This document shows positions 1-11,168 of a DNA stretch of 64,000 bases, in pieces (position 1 is the first letter of the stretch; every line of letters starts with the position of its first letter). The notes under the pieces were generated by a model that made no database searches, was not told the origin of the DNA, and was given only the letters and a program-made list of their open reading frames with translations. The stretch is from Allium sativum. Lineage: Eukaryota > Streptophyta > Magnoliopsida > Asparagales > Amaryllidaceae. The position numbers and the translations under genes were made by a program. Location: positions 318,592,922-318,656,921 of the forward strand of contig CM060926.1 in assembly GCA_030737875.1 (NCBI GenBank), in the 5' to 3' direction.

Positions 1-1662
1 AATTATAACACATCGCCTCTCTCTTTAACTCAAACACTATTCCAGGAAACAACAAAAAAAAGGGTCACGCCTCTCGTTTTCAGCAAATCACGCAAAAAAT
101 ATTTCCTTCCCCCTTTTTTTTTTATTCGGAATCTCAGATCCCGATTTGGGTATGCGGCTTCGCTGGTTTGCCTAGGGTTTCGAAGCACAGTTTGAATCGA
201 ACGCTTATGCTTGGATAGGGTGGACGGGTTCCTAGGGATTTGGGCGTTCTGGAATTTGCAAGAAGGTCACCGAATCGGGTTCGGTTGTTGCGAGTGTGAG
301 ATGCTCGGCTTTTGGGGATTTGGGTGATCTGTTATGGCGTTGATGGATTGTTTGGTTTGTGCGGAGGCTGTTCAGCGTTATCTGTTATGGAGATGGCTTG
401 GTGGATTCAGATCCGCAAAGGGTATAGGGAGTTCGCACTGTTTGAAAGGTGGAGATCAGCGTGGTGGAAAGATAACAGCAAGTTTTGAGGGAAAGTTCGT
501 GGTGATTGTGTAATTGCGTGGGGAATTTTTGGGGCTGTTGTTAGGACCTAGAGCTTTCGGTAGAACTGGGCAAAGCAGAGGTGTACAGTTCCGTTGGGGT
601 TGAGGATTCAGTGAGTAAGTATTTGATCGGTATTTTTCTTGCTATATGGTTTGGAATGATTTGGCACAGTGGGTTCTGTGTTGTTTTTGAAGGGTTATAG
701 TGATGGGTTGTAGATGATCGCGGTGGACGATGAAGATGGTGTTGTAGGGGGAGGTGTTGATTGTGTACGTGGATTGAAGTGCTGATGAGTGAAGTGGTGA
801 TAGGCTTCTTGAAGGTACTGTATAGTTTGTGGAGTAGTGAGAGCGGAGTTTTACTGTTTGATGGAGTCGGTTGCTATAAGGGGTTGGTGTAGTTTGTGGC
901 TTTGGCAATGGTTATGCGTGAAGATGTATGGGAAAGAGGAGCGTGGTGTGTACTTCGGATAGAGGGTGTTTGTTTGAGGAATTGGGTGAACTGATGGTGT
1001 ATGTGGGTGACGGTGATGAATATGTGATGAAGTATGGTACTATGGACGTGAATTGGTTATGTGGATTTGTGATGGTTGCTGATATAATGGGATGGAGAGG
1101 ACAGAAAGGTGTAATGGTATGAAAAATGATGAATTAGAAAAGTATGGATGAATATGAGAGAGAACTAAAAGCAGAAAAAACACAAGAGAAAAGAAGAACC
1201 AAAAGGAAATTTGTGATATATATTTTTTTTTTTGTATTTTTTTTGTATTTATTGGAAATTTGTGAAAAGGAATTATGTAAATGTTGGGAAGGAAAAAAAA
1301 ATGGAAAGAAATCAAATTGCGTGGGAAATTTTTTTTTTTATTAAAAGGCAGAAAATGGAAATATGTCAAAAGAGAATTTGTTTTTTTTTAAAAAAAAAAA
1401 AAATTATTGAAAAGAGAGAGAATTGTAACGGGAAAGAAATTGAAGAAAATTGGCAGCTTATTTTTTCTCTCTTGTATAGAAGATTAAGGTATTATCAATC
1501 AATACCAAATCAACTAATTGAGATTTTTTTCTATATGTCAAAGAAAACAAAACAAAGAACGTTTTTTTTTTACAAAGAAAATAAAAATAAAAATAAAAAT
1601 AAAAATAAAACAAAACTAACACGAATCAAAAATCAAATAAATAATAAAATTTAATCGTTACC
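1..1662 (-). other. Leader/5' internal region of a minus-strand LTR element; no supported gene
   Basis: On the minus strand this follows the tRNA-Asp priming site at 1663-1680, so it should be the untranslated leader and start of the internal region of that element, which continues past the window edge. From 1140 to 1660 it is AT-rich with long A and T runs (for example ATAAAA repeats near 1580-1610). From about 120 to 1100 it is G/T-rich on the plus strand. The plus strand near 150-180 (ctagggtttcg) resembles a plant 5' leader and a GTAAGT lies at 615, so a captured gene fragment is possible. I see no convincing protein on either strand. Confidence 0.4.
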
Positions 1663-1680
1663 TCCCCGGCAACGGCGCCA
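1663..1680 (-). promoter_or_regulatory. Primer binding site for tRNA-Asp
   Basis: The plus strand reads TCCCCGGCAACGGCGCCA, the 3' end of plant tRNA-Asp including CCA. On the minus strand this is therefore a tRNA-Asp primer binding site lying a few bases after the LTR end at 1687. tRNA-Asp priming is known for Athila-type Ty3/gypsy elements among others. No acceptor 5' half or cloverleaf is present, so it is not a tRNA gene. Confidence 0.85.
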
Positions 1681-1686
1681 AAAACT

Positions 1687-2653
1687 TGATCGACGCTAGT
1701 CTATGAATTAGAAAAGCGTGACATTTGTAATAAATTCTGCAAGCATACAGGTGTGTAGCATACAGGTCGAACACAGGGAGGAAAGTTAAATTTTATTATT
1801 TATATGTTTCGTGGGCGTGTTAGACGAACTTTGGAGGTTGATTTTGCAAAACAAAACAAAATTAAAACTGTAATTTGATTCAGAACAGATCTAACTGAAC
1901 CGACGATCAAATCACAATTTCAATGGAAAGCAAATGAAACTATGAATTAGATTTGAATCTAATCAAACCCAATTTGACCTAAGAAAATAATAAAAAGCAG
2001 AAATTGAAATAACAAACAAGAATTAAAATTAGGATTTCCGCTGAATCTAATCAGACGGTAAATCACTAATGCAAATAAGTGCAAAATACAAATAGTGTTC
2101 TACCGAATCTAATCGTATAGACAACACTAGTTGCTAAGAAAATAAAAAATGCAGAAAATAAAAGAGAAAGAAGAACTTTTATTAGAACAATGGAATAAGA
2201 GATGAGATAGGATGGTGGCTACAATGCCATTACAAGGGTATATATAGGGTAAATAGCCAAACCCTAACCCTAACCCTAATGGTAAATGGGCCTGGTCATT
2301 ACACCACTAATTTGTTTACAATGAGAAACATAAATGGGCCTTAGATAAATAAAGCAAATTTGGGCCTTTTCTCTTTTTCCTCTTGCTTCCCTGATATTTC
2401 TTCATTGATTGGTGATGTGCAAAGCCTTTTTATCACTCCTTTTCTTGTCCAACAGCAACTAGATGTGATATCTTCATCTACAATTCTTCAAAATGCAAAT
2501 ACACAACAGATTGAACTCTATTTCTCTACATTTCTGGTTGCATGCGGGCTGGGTTGGAATATCTGTAAAAATAACAAAACAATACCCCAAGTAATATTTA
2601 TTTATATACAAAAGATAAGATATAAGAGCATAAAATAAACACATTTCTATGTC
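1687..2653 (-). repeat. 5' LTR of the tRNA-Asp-primed element
   Basis: On the minus strand the segment begins TGACATAG and ends GATCA just before the priming site, giving TG...CA ends and a length near 970 bp. A minus-strand TATA box lies at 2239-2246, and below it the sequence turns pyrimidine-rich and holds aataaa-like strings. At its right edge the sequence of the next element resumes in the middle of that element's LTR, so this element inserted into it. The 3' LTR and the other target-site copy lie outside the window. Boundaries are good to a few bases. Confidence 0.65.
2239..2246 (-). promoter_or_regulatory. Probable TATA box of the tRNA-Asp-primed LTR
   Basis: The minus strand reads CCCTATATATACCC. 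Transcription toward lower coordinates from about 2210 would run through the LTR end and priming site, which agrees with the orientation given by the PBS. Confidence 0.5.
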
Positions 2654-4160
2654 AATCAGTTCCCCACTTATATTTTATAAGTGGGGTTTAATTTTTGTGT
2701 GTTATGGTTGTTTATTGTGTGCTGGTTGCTGAATGATACCTTCATTGACTGAAGAAATTAAATTAAACGTTTGTTTAATTTAATTAATCCCAAATCGTTA
2801 TTCTAACGATTGGAACCGACTGTGGTAACTTACCCGATTGGTCGCGTTTATATTTTTATTAAATGGTTGACATGAAACCATCATTGTTGGATGTTTATTG
2901 GAATTATCGGTTTAATCGTATATTTCCCTGAATAGTGATTATATTGAAATAACATACTTGTATGCAGTGGAAGACAGGTTGGAGGAATCCAACCGGATTC
3001 CTCAAGTTTACTGTTTGTTTACATATGATCAACGTATGAACTGTCGAACCCCATATGATTGAACTATTGAGTTGTTATTGGTTGTTAACCCAAATACAAC
3101 ATTTGTTGGGTTATTAACCAATGTGTGATACTGGCTGAGCAGTTGATAGCAGATGGCCAAATACAAACTGTTTTTGTAAAGATTGATTTAGCATCAGGTA
3201 AATCGATATAAATCTAATTATGGAATTTGTTCTATAGATTTTTAATTGTATTTTTAAATATAATTTTTAATGAAGACTTTTTTAAAAAAAGGAAATGAAC
3301 CAACCATATATATATATATATATCATTTGTTTCAACCATTATTTTTGTACCAGTAATCTACCGTGTGCAGAGCACGTGTTTCATTGAAATTACTGAATAA
3401 TTTTATAAAGATGATTTTTTTTTATTAGAATGGATAAGCAAGAGGAGGGTGGTTAATGTGGCGATAAATAATTGGGATTTATTGTTTTTAAGAAACAAAT
3501 ATAAGAAAAAAAGGTTTATTTCGAAATAGACTGTTGTTTAATAATCAAAGTGGATGAGATTATTTGAATAAATAATGTTGTTTATTAATTTAAATGAAGA
3601 GACGAGTTAGAACTGGTCAATGGGTAATCGTGTTTTCGGATTTACCAAGCTGACTGTTTTAATGGAAATTAATTAAATTTGATTGTACTAATTACTCTAA
3701 TAAAATAAATTAGCGAGTAATTGTTTATCTTAATGAGATTTTAAAAAGGGAATTTAATTCCACTTAATGATGAAGTAAATTATAATTCTTATTTAATTTA
3801 AAGGGTTATTTCCTAAATGAGGTTCATTTAAGTAAAACATTTAGGTTAGAAATGAGATACAATTGAGTTTCGAAAGGGGGTTTATGAGCGAGTTTATGTT
3901 TTAAACCGAATTGGGTAAATGAAGTTATAAAATGAATTCGGGTTTTTGAATTACAATTCATATTTATTTTAAGACAAAAATGAGGTTGATCAAGGTCTGA
4001 GAGGTAATTCAAATACCCCAACTCGAACAACTTCAGGATTGTCAAAAGATTATATGAGTCGTGATAATGGAGAGGTTAAGGTAAATTGTTTTGGAAAAGT
4101 AATATGATGTGATGTATTATTGTCAGAATTCGGGGCTCGAATACCTACCTGGTCGTTACA
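2654..4160 (+). repeat. 5' LTR (3' part) of giant-LTR element E2
   Basis: Nearly identical to 8260-9766 apart from point changes and small indels, including the opening tcagttcc...cacttatattttataag. It ends GTCGTTACA at 4160, one base before a tRNA-iMet priming site. The 5' part of this LTR must lie left of the window, beyond the inserted tRNA-Asp element. It contains a chain of long inverted repeats (2756-2785, 2982-3003, 3078-3121) and no credible coding sequence. Confidence 0.8.
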
Positions 4161-4161
4161 G

Positions 4162-4173
4162 TGGTATCAGAGC
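4162..4173 (+). promoter_or_regulatory. Primer binding site (tRNA-iMet) of E2
   Basis: TGGTATCAGAGC, complementary to the 3' end of plant initiator tRNA-Met, one base after the LTR end. It fixes the element on the plus strand. Confidence 0.9.
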
Positions 4174-5157
4174 TATTGGTTTAGTGATAACCTTGGCTCT
4201 GTGGCGTAACCAATAGAGATGGGGTTAGTAATACCCTAGATTGGTTTGAGTATATATATATGAGGGCGCGTATTTGTAAATTTGATATAAAATTATTTTT
4301 GAAATATATTTTTGCCCAATTTATTTTATAATAATAAAGTAAGGATTTTATAAATTATTATAATATGGGCAAATCGATTGACTTGTTAATGTTGATTGAA
4401 TGATATGTTGGGATGGCGTGTTCGATTTCTTGAATATAAATCTGAAAATGATAGGTTTAGTTTAAAACCAATATGAAATAAATAAGTTCGGTAGTCAATC
4501 CAAATTTAATAAATCCGAATGGATAATTATAGAGATAAATGGATTGTTAAGACGTGATTATAATTTCGTGTGAATTGAACAGTGTGTAGAATTGGTTGAT
4601 ATGAATAATATGGATGTTTTGAACATAATTAACATTTTTTTGATGACTAATGAATTTAATTGAGTTGAGAACAGGTGCTGAAGAGACAGTTCAGCTTTAA
4701 AATCCATCCAAGAAAAATTATGGAGTTAATTGAATCCAGTTTGAATATAGCTGCGTTATAACTAAGCGACTCAAGTATAAATTATAACTTATCGCAAACT
4801 AGCGCTCGCATAAAGGTACGCCTACGAAAATATGAAATTTCGGTTTTGTTTGGATTTTGGGATTGGTTTTTTTGAATTTTTCTGACCCTGTTGGTCGAGA
4901 TATATTTATTTCTTAAACCTGCGGTATTGCAGATATCCTCTGTACATGGGAGACTCTGCCAAAAATTTTCCAAAATTTAAAATGTTAGATTTTTTTTTGA
5001 AGATTTTTGGAAAATTCTTTTATTTGAATTAATTTGGATTTACGACAAATTAAATTTGTTTTGGAAATAAAATCGAGTTTTAAATTAAATATTTTTGTAA
5101 AGATAATAGGTTGTGGCGTTCTTTCTTCCTTAGCAATTTCGAGGATGAAATTATTTT

Positions 5158-5168
5158 AAGGGGGAAGG
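5158..5168 (+). promoter_or_regulatory. Polypurine tract of E2
   Basis: aagggggaagg lies two bases before the 3' LTR start TGTAATGTCC at 5171, the usual place for the plus-strand primer of an LTR element. Confidence 0.8.
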
Positions 5169-5999
5169 ATTGTAATGTCCCGTGTTTTTGGCCAATTATT
5201 TTATTTATTTAAATTGTTGATTTGAATTTAAATAAACGATTAAACCATTTTATTTTGAATATTTATTTATATTAATATTATAATAATACTTTATTTCAAA
5301 ATATTTGGAAAATGCTGAATATGCTGTATAAAGTGATCGGGCAATTTAAAATGGTTCGATATTGTTTTTCTTGAAAGTATAATAGCGATTTCGTCATTAA
5401 AACGACGTTAGAACGTTTAATTTATAATTTAATTTTAAAACGAGCTGCAGCGGCGCGACAGTTCGTAATTTGGTGCTTTGAACTTTAAACGGCTGTACAG
5501 GGCCCAAAATAAGTCGGATTTTCTCGAAACAAGAAACGTTCGAAACTGTTGGATAATATTTTTCTAATGAAAGAGAAAAATCAGGATTTCGTGTTATAGA
5601 TTGTTAGTTATGTCTAATTCAAATTTTAAAATAGTCGCTATGGAAATCGTTAATTAACGATAATGTTTATTTAATAAATATAATAACGTTTTCTATATGA
5701 ATTAGATATCGGTCGACTCAAACTGGTTAATGCTGAGTTATAATTCAATATTGATTAATCTGGACGAGTATACTATTCCATTCGGTATATAAATTGAAGA
5801 TAATTTATTTATTTTGAATTTGATCATTTTGGGATTTTTTTTAAATATTTATTGATAATACTTTATAAACTATTTATATATTTACAGACCAAACTTGTAC
5901 GTATATATACAATGTTTAACGCTTGAACTTCATGAACGATATATCAGACCAAGCAGTAAAATCACCTTACGGTGGATGTTAATTTTCAAGTGTACTCAT

Positions 6000-6004
<5 letters not shown>

Positions 6005-6044
<40 letters not shown>
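6005..6044. repeat. (TA)n microsatellite
   Basis: About 20 TA dinucleotides in a row. Confidence 0.95.
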
Positions 6045-6047
<3 letters not shown>

Positions 6048-6676
6048 AACAATGAAAATCAAATGTATATGACATTTCGAGAGGAAAAGAAAATGTGCAA
6101 ACAACTCAGCAAATTAGCCAAACAACTCTATTTAAAATTTTATAGTACATCTACAACTGTTCTACCATTATGAGGCATCAAGTTACCTACAGTAGAAGAA
6201 AAATATACTAAATCTTGCCAATAGACAAAACAGTCAGGTCCGTGCTTTCACATTCATCAATTCATGGTGCAACTTTTCAACACAAATCACCATTTTCCAT
6301 TGCAATTTATTAACATACGGCAGTACAATTGATGTTTACAACGTACGTTCATAGCTTGGGATTCTTCATTAATCTCTTATTACAGTGAAGTTAATAGATC
6401 AACAACAATTCTGCCAATATGCAGACCCAAGCAAATCATATAGGAAAAGGGAAATTAAACCAAATTTCATTCACAAAGCATTGTAGTAAACAAAATTCAG
6501 TACAGAAAGTGAATAAAGTAAACAGGAGAACTGCTCCACATGCACTCTATACCGAATCGATAAAAGAGAAAAAAGATATGACAATACAATATAAAGTAAG
6601 ATTTGGATGGATCTTCATGACCATATATGTTTGTACAAATCTTTTGCTTGGTCGGCTACAATAGACTATGCTGACA

Positions 6677-6678
<2 letters not shown>

Positions 6679-6722
<44 letters not shown>
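6679..6722. repeat. (TA)n microsatellite
   Basis: About 21 TA dinucleotides in a row. Confidence 0.95.
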
Positions 6723-6725
<3 letters not shown>

Positions 6726-9700
6726 AAGCTGAACAAAACAGTGTACCTGTACAACATTAAATATGAATGCCCAAACAAAATCCATTCAATACAAGCATGG
6801 TACCAAACGAGAATTAAGACAATACAATACAATGTAGGATAGGGTAGGAGCCATTTTTCCACGTCCATGATCCTCTACCCAAACTTTTTGGCATACCGCT
6901 GACAAAGACTCATCCCATCCCCTACAGTTCATATCTACTTTGATAGATTTCCACCATCACTATTGCTGATGAATGACTGCAGACAACTCAGGCCTAAATC
7001 ACTTTTCCAAGTAGCACATACCCTATTGGAAAAGACCACACACCTAAGCTCTCAAACCATCACCTGGTACACTGTTTTAACCCATCTTCTCACATCAACA
7101 GACTGGCGCCCAGCTACCACCTGAATAGACAATACACAGCCACAGTTCTATACCTAGAGACTCGACATTGCCCTTATCTTCAAACCCATTTGCATATAAA
7201 TACCACTGAACTTCCCAAGACAAACCAGTTCACCTTGCTTCGCAAAATCACTTCCATCCGTGACCAATGTCTCACAACAAATCTACGGACTAACCAACAA
7301 ATGGCAGCAAAGCCATTCGAAATTTCTTTCACCCAAAAATCTCTCATTTTACACAATGATCCTCAAATTTTTGAACAGAAAATATGTAAAGCACGCTGAG
7401 ATCTAAAACGCTGACCTGTTTGGTTGGAAGTTGGAGTGACGGGATGAATGGGATTTCGACTGAAAGGCGTTAGCTTGGTTGGCGAACTACGGACGGACGA
7501 TGGGACTAGAAGCGGCGAGGTTCACGCTGTGGGTGGAGCTGACAACGACGCTCCGTCTGGTGGTGCTTGCCGGAGTTTCAGTCAACATAGTAGTGGAGGC
7601 GCTTGGATCTACTGATGGCAGGAGCGGTTTGCTTTCTTTTAATTTTGGGCGGAGGAAAATAAATGAGAGGAGCAACTGGATTAAAAGAAGGGCTCCGTTC
7701 TTTTATCTGGTAGGGGTTTTGAAGTGGACCGAGTTTTTGGCGTGTAACGTGGAGGAGGTGGGATTTAAGAGGGTTAGGCCAGTTAATTAGTTAGGAGATG
7801 GTTGGGCGGAGCATTTGCCTATTTCAGAACAGGGCCAAGGAAGTTTGCTTACAATATTTAAGGTAACTATGGAGTTAAAATTAATTAAATTGTATTTTAA
7901 AACTTTTAATGATTATATAATAGTTTAAATCATGTTAAGGTTTACAAACATTTGGTTAGAGACTGGGATTGCGGTCATAGTATGGAACAGAGCATACACA
8001 GACGGATGGTGAATAAAGGAGACGAGCTGCAATATTTTTAAAATGAAGTAATTAGTTCGTATTTTAATTAATTTATAATTAGTTATTTAAATTGGATTTT
8101 AATTTAAACCTTAAAATTTATTCCCATCTTATTAGAATTGGCTAATACGAGATAAATTGGTACCGTATTTGCGAACAGGAAAGACGTTATGAAACAGATT
8201 GGACGGAGTTGAAATTTGTCTGGAATGAGTTGTTCGCACAACGCAGACCAGGTGAGTATATCTCACTCAGTTCCCAACTTATATTTTATAAGTGGGGTTT
8301 AATTTTTGTGTGTTATGGTTGTTTATTGTGTGCTGGTTGCTGAATGATACCTTCATTGACTGAATAAATTAAATTAAACGTTTGTTTAATTTAATTAATC
8401 CCAAATCGTTATTCTAACGATTGGAACCGACTGCGGTAACTTACCCGATTGGTCGCGTTTATATTTTTATTAAATGGTTGTCATGAAACCATCATTGTTG
8501 GATGTTTATTGGAATTATCGGTTTAATCGTATATTTCCATGAATAGTGATTATATTGAAATAACATACTTGTATGCAGTGGAAGACAGGTTGGAGGAATC
8601 CAACCGGATTCCTCAAGTTTACTGTTTGTTTACATATGATCAGCATATGAACTGTCGAACCCCATATGATTGAATTATTGAGTTGTTATTGGTTGTTAAA
8701 CCCAAATACAACATTTGTTGGGTTATTAACCAATGTGTGATACTGGCTGAGCAGTTGATAGTAGATGGCCAAATACAAACTGTTTTTGTAAAGATTGATT
8801 TACCGTCAGGTAAATCAATATAAATCTAATTATGGAATTTATTCTATAGATTTTTAATTGTATTTTTAAATATAATTTTTAATGATGATTTAAAAAAAAG
8901 GAAATGAACCAACCATAAATATATATATATCATTTGTTTCAACCATTATTTTTGTACCAGTAATCTACCGTGTGCAGAGCACGTGTTTCATTGAAATTAC
9001 TAAATAATTTTATAAAGATGATTTTTTTTATTAGAATGGATAAGCAAGAGGAGGGTGGTTAATGTGGCGATAAATAATTGGGATTTATTGTTTTTAAGAA
9101 ACAAATATAAGAAAAAAAAAGGTTTATTTCGAAATAGACTTGTTTAATAATCAAAGTGGATGAGATTATTTGAATAAATAATGTTGTTTATTAATTTAAA
9201 TGAAGAGACGAGTTAGAACTGGTCAATGGGTAATCGTGTTTTCAGATTTACCAAGCTGACTGTTTTAATGGAAATTAATTAAATTTGATTGTACTAATTA
9301 CTCTAATAAAATAAATTAGCGAGTAATTGTTTATCTTAATGAGATTTTAAAAAGGGAATTTAATTACACTTAATGATGAAGTAAATTATAATTCATATTT
9401 AATTTAAAGGGTTATTTCCTAAATGAGGTTCATTTAAGTAAAACATTTAGGTTAGAAATGAGATATAATTGAGTTTCGAAAGGGGGTTTATGAGCGAGTT
9501 TATGTTTTAAACTGAATTGGGTAAATGAAGTTATAAAATGAATTCGGGTTTTTGAATTACGATTCATATTTATCTTAAGACAAAAATGGGGTTGATCAAT
9601 GTCTGAGAGGTAATTCATATACCCCAACTCGAACAACTTCAGGATTGTTAAAAGATTATATGAGTTGTGATAATGGAGAGGTTACGGTAAATTGTTTTGG

Positions 9701-9766
9701 AAAAGTAATATGATGTGATGTATTATTGTCAGAATTTGGGGCTCGAATCCCTACCGGGTCGTTTCA

Positions 9767-11168
9767 ATAAGCATATATGGAAACAGGAAATGGGGAAATG
9801 AATAAATTAATGATAAATTAATTTAAAGGGAAAAGTGTTGATTGATGATTGATCGATAAAATTTCCATTTGGAAATAAGATCGTTGTGTGTATGGATGTT
9901 TTCCTTTGATAGTTAAATAGCTGACTATCAAAGTTTTGACCATTTTTATGTTGTTAATACGGAGAGACTGGGATCAAATTTATTATCTGGAAACCACTCC
10001 GTATGGGCATTAGCATTGAGAATCATATTTGATGAAGATAATTGAAGACATAGTTTATGCAAGGGTTGTTCTGGCAAATCCTAGGTAAAAATTTCCTAAG
10101 ATGGGTTTGCAGAATAGTGCCTTCGGTTTGTCCAGTCCCAGGACACATGTACGGAAGAATGTATGACAAAGTACATTTAATAGATCGCGTAAGTTGATCT
10201 CTTCAAATGTATTTACGATTGGTGGTGGAAGAATTCATTTCTCTTAGCTGTATACCCATGATATTTTTGGAGAAATCAATTTGTGATTTGGCGGGTATGA
10301 TGATGTGGCATTCAAAGGGGATAAAGGTGTGATCTATACTTTATAGCCACAAACCTCACAACCAGGAGATAATATAAAATTGGGTAGGTCTCAAGGCTAA
10401 GTGGGTAGCTCCCAATTAAATTGTATTGTCACCTGTTCTAGAGAAAATCCATTTACTTATTATATCTATTTCGATGTTGTCCCTTTCTGGAAACGGTTGC
10501 TGATCCCAACCGTTAGTGATAATACATTCGGTTCACTTAAGTGAAATGAGTTACCGATCATGTTTAGCCTAGGTTTCAAGATGTTATTGTTGAACCCGGT
10601 GTATTCCTCTCTAGAGATACACTGTCGGAAGGTGGTGCCATACCTTGCCAGTTGGAATCCAATACCCAATAAGCACCTATGGGTTTTGATTATATATTAT
10701 ATATGTGGAACGTGAGATGAAAGCATTCGTCTAGATTGCTAATTATTTGATTTAGACATTATTATAATATCAGAAGAGTATGGATTTTAAAAGAATGTTT
10801 TGAGTTATCGTAAGGTAAAAACAATCCGTATTTATGTGTGGATCAGTCTTATGATTATTCTTTCTTTAAATGGATTTTAAAAGTTAAATAAACGGTTGGA
10901 GTTTACTCACACCAATCACATGACAGACCCAGAATTTATTTTGTTTTTTTCCCCTAAACTCATGGGTGTCCAATTTTGTACGGGCAGTCAAGTAGTCGAG
11001 ATTTACAGATATACTTGGAGAGCTTGGAGTAGGAGCCTTCAGGATTATATAGCTATTGTTTATTTCCTCCGTGATGTTAGTGTTATACTTTAATAATGGT
11101 ATTGTATACAGATACTGGTTTTATTTCAAAGTTATGTTATATAATATATTTATTCGTGCCGCTGTAAG
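9767..11168 (+). repeat. Fragment of a further giant LTR (E3), left part
   Basis: Noncoding DNA with the features of the 3' half of the giant LTRs: the phrase ...gggtgtcc...cgggcagtc-agtagtcgag near 10965-11005 parallels ...gggtgccc...cgggcagtcgagtaac at 57170-57195 in the solo LTR. It contains strong inverted repeats, for example CTTTGATAGT/ACTATCAAAG at 9905-9934. It is cut at 11168 by the minus-strand element and resumes at 23890. Its 5' part lies beyond E2, outside the window. Short frames inside it (10466-10669, 10896-11093) look like chance. Confidence 0.55.
11164..11168. repeat. Target-site duplication of N1, left copy
   Basis: gtaag, matched by gtaag at 23890-23894; 5 bp as expected for Ty3/gypsy integrases. 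Confidence 0.85.

Larger units (their letters stand above)
4161..5170 (+). mobile_element. Internal domain of E2, noncoding
   Basis: Only about 1 kb lies between the two LTRs. It starts with the iMet priming site and ends with the purine tract aagggggaagg at 5158-5168. Upstream of that tract is AATTTCGAGGATGAAATTAT, a variant of the sequence that also precedes the polypurine tract of the chromovirus in this window. No gag, protease, reverse transcriptase or integrase motif was found in any frame. The element is non-autonomous and would need proteins from another element. Confidence 0.75.
5890..7800 (-). other. Segment inside the E2 3' LTR that looks transcribed on the minus strand
   Basis: Two long TA microsatellites (6005-6044, 6679-6722) bracket part of it. 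Read on the minus strand, 7790 to 7415 is a GC-richer, S/T/P-coding stretch that ends at a possible splice donor (aaccaaacag|gtcagc). Below it are sequences that look like spliced leader or 3' untranslated RNA rather than protein. The longest minus frame (7487-7675, 62 codons) has no recognisable domain. It may be the LTR's own promoter region or a captured gene fragment; I cannot decide. Confidence 0.3.
5171..9766 (+). repeat. 3' LTR of giant-LTR element E2
   Basis: Begins TGTAATGTCC after the polypurine tract and ends GGTCGTTTCA; the flanking ataag (9767-9771) is the presumed target-site copy. About 4.6 kb. The 5' 700 bp carries the motif set shared by the other giant LTRs here (cggattt...cgaaac, then ...gtcgctatgg). 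The last 1.5 kb matches 2654-4160. The middle part, about 5890-7800, has no counterpart in the other LTRs of the window and is listed separately. A splice-donor-like hairpin lies at 8251-8269. Confidence 0.8.

Noticed and set aside
1663..1680. tRNA-Asp gene
   Set aside because: Only the last 18 bases of the tRNA are present, with CCA; it is a priming site beside an LTR end.
2258..2280. Telomere repeat (CCCTAA)3
   Set aside because: Three units next to a TATA box in an LTR; too few for an interstitial telomere.
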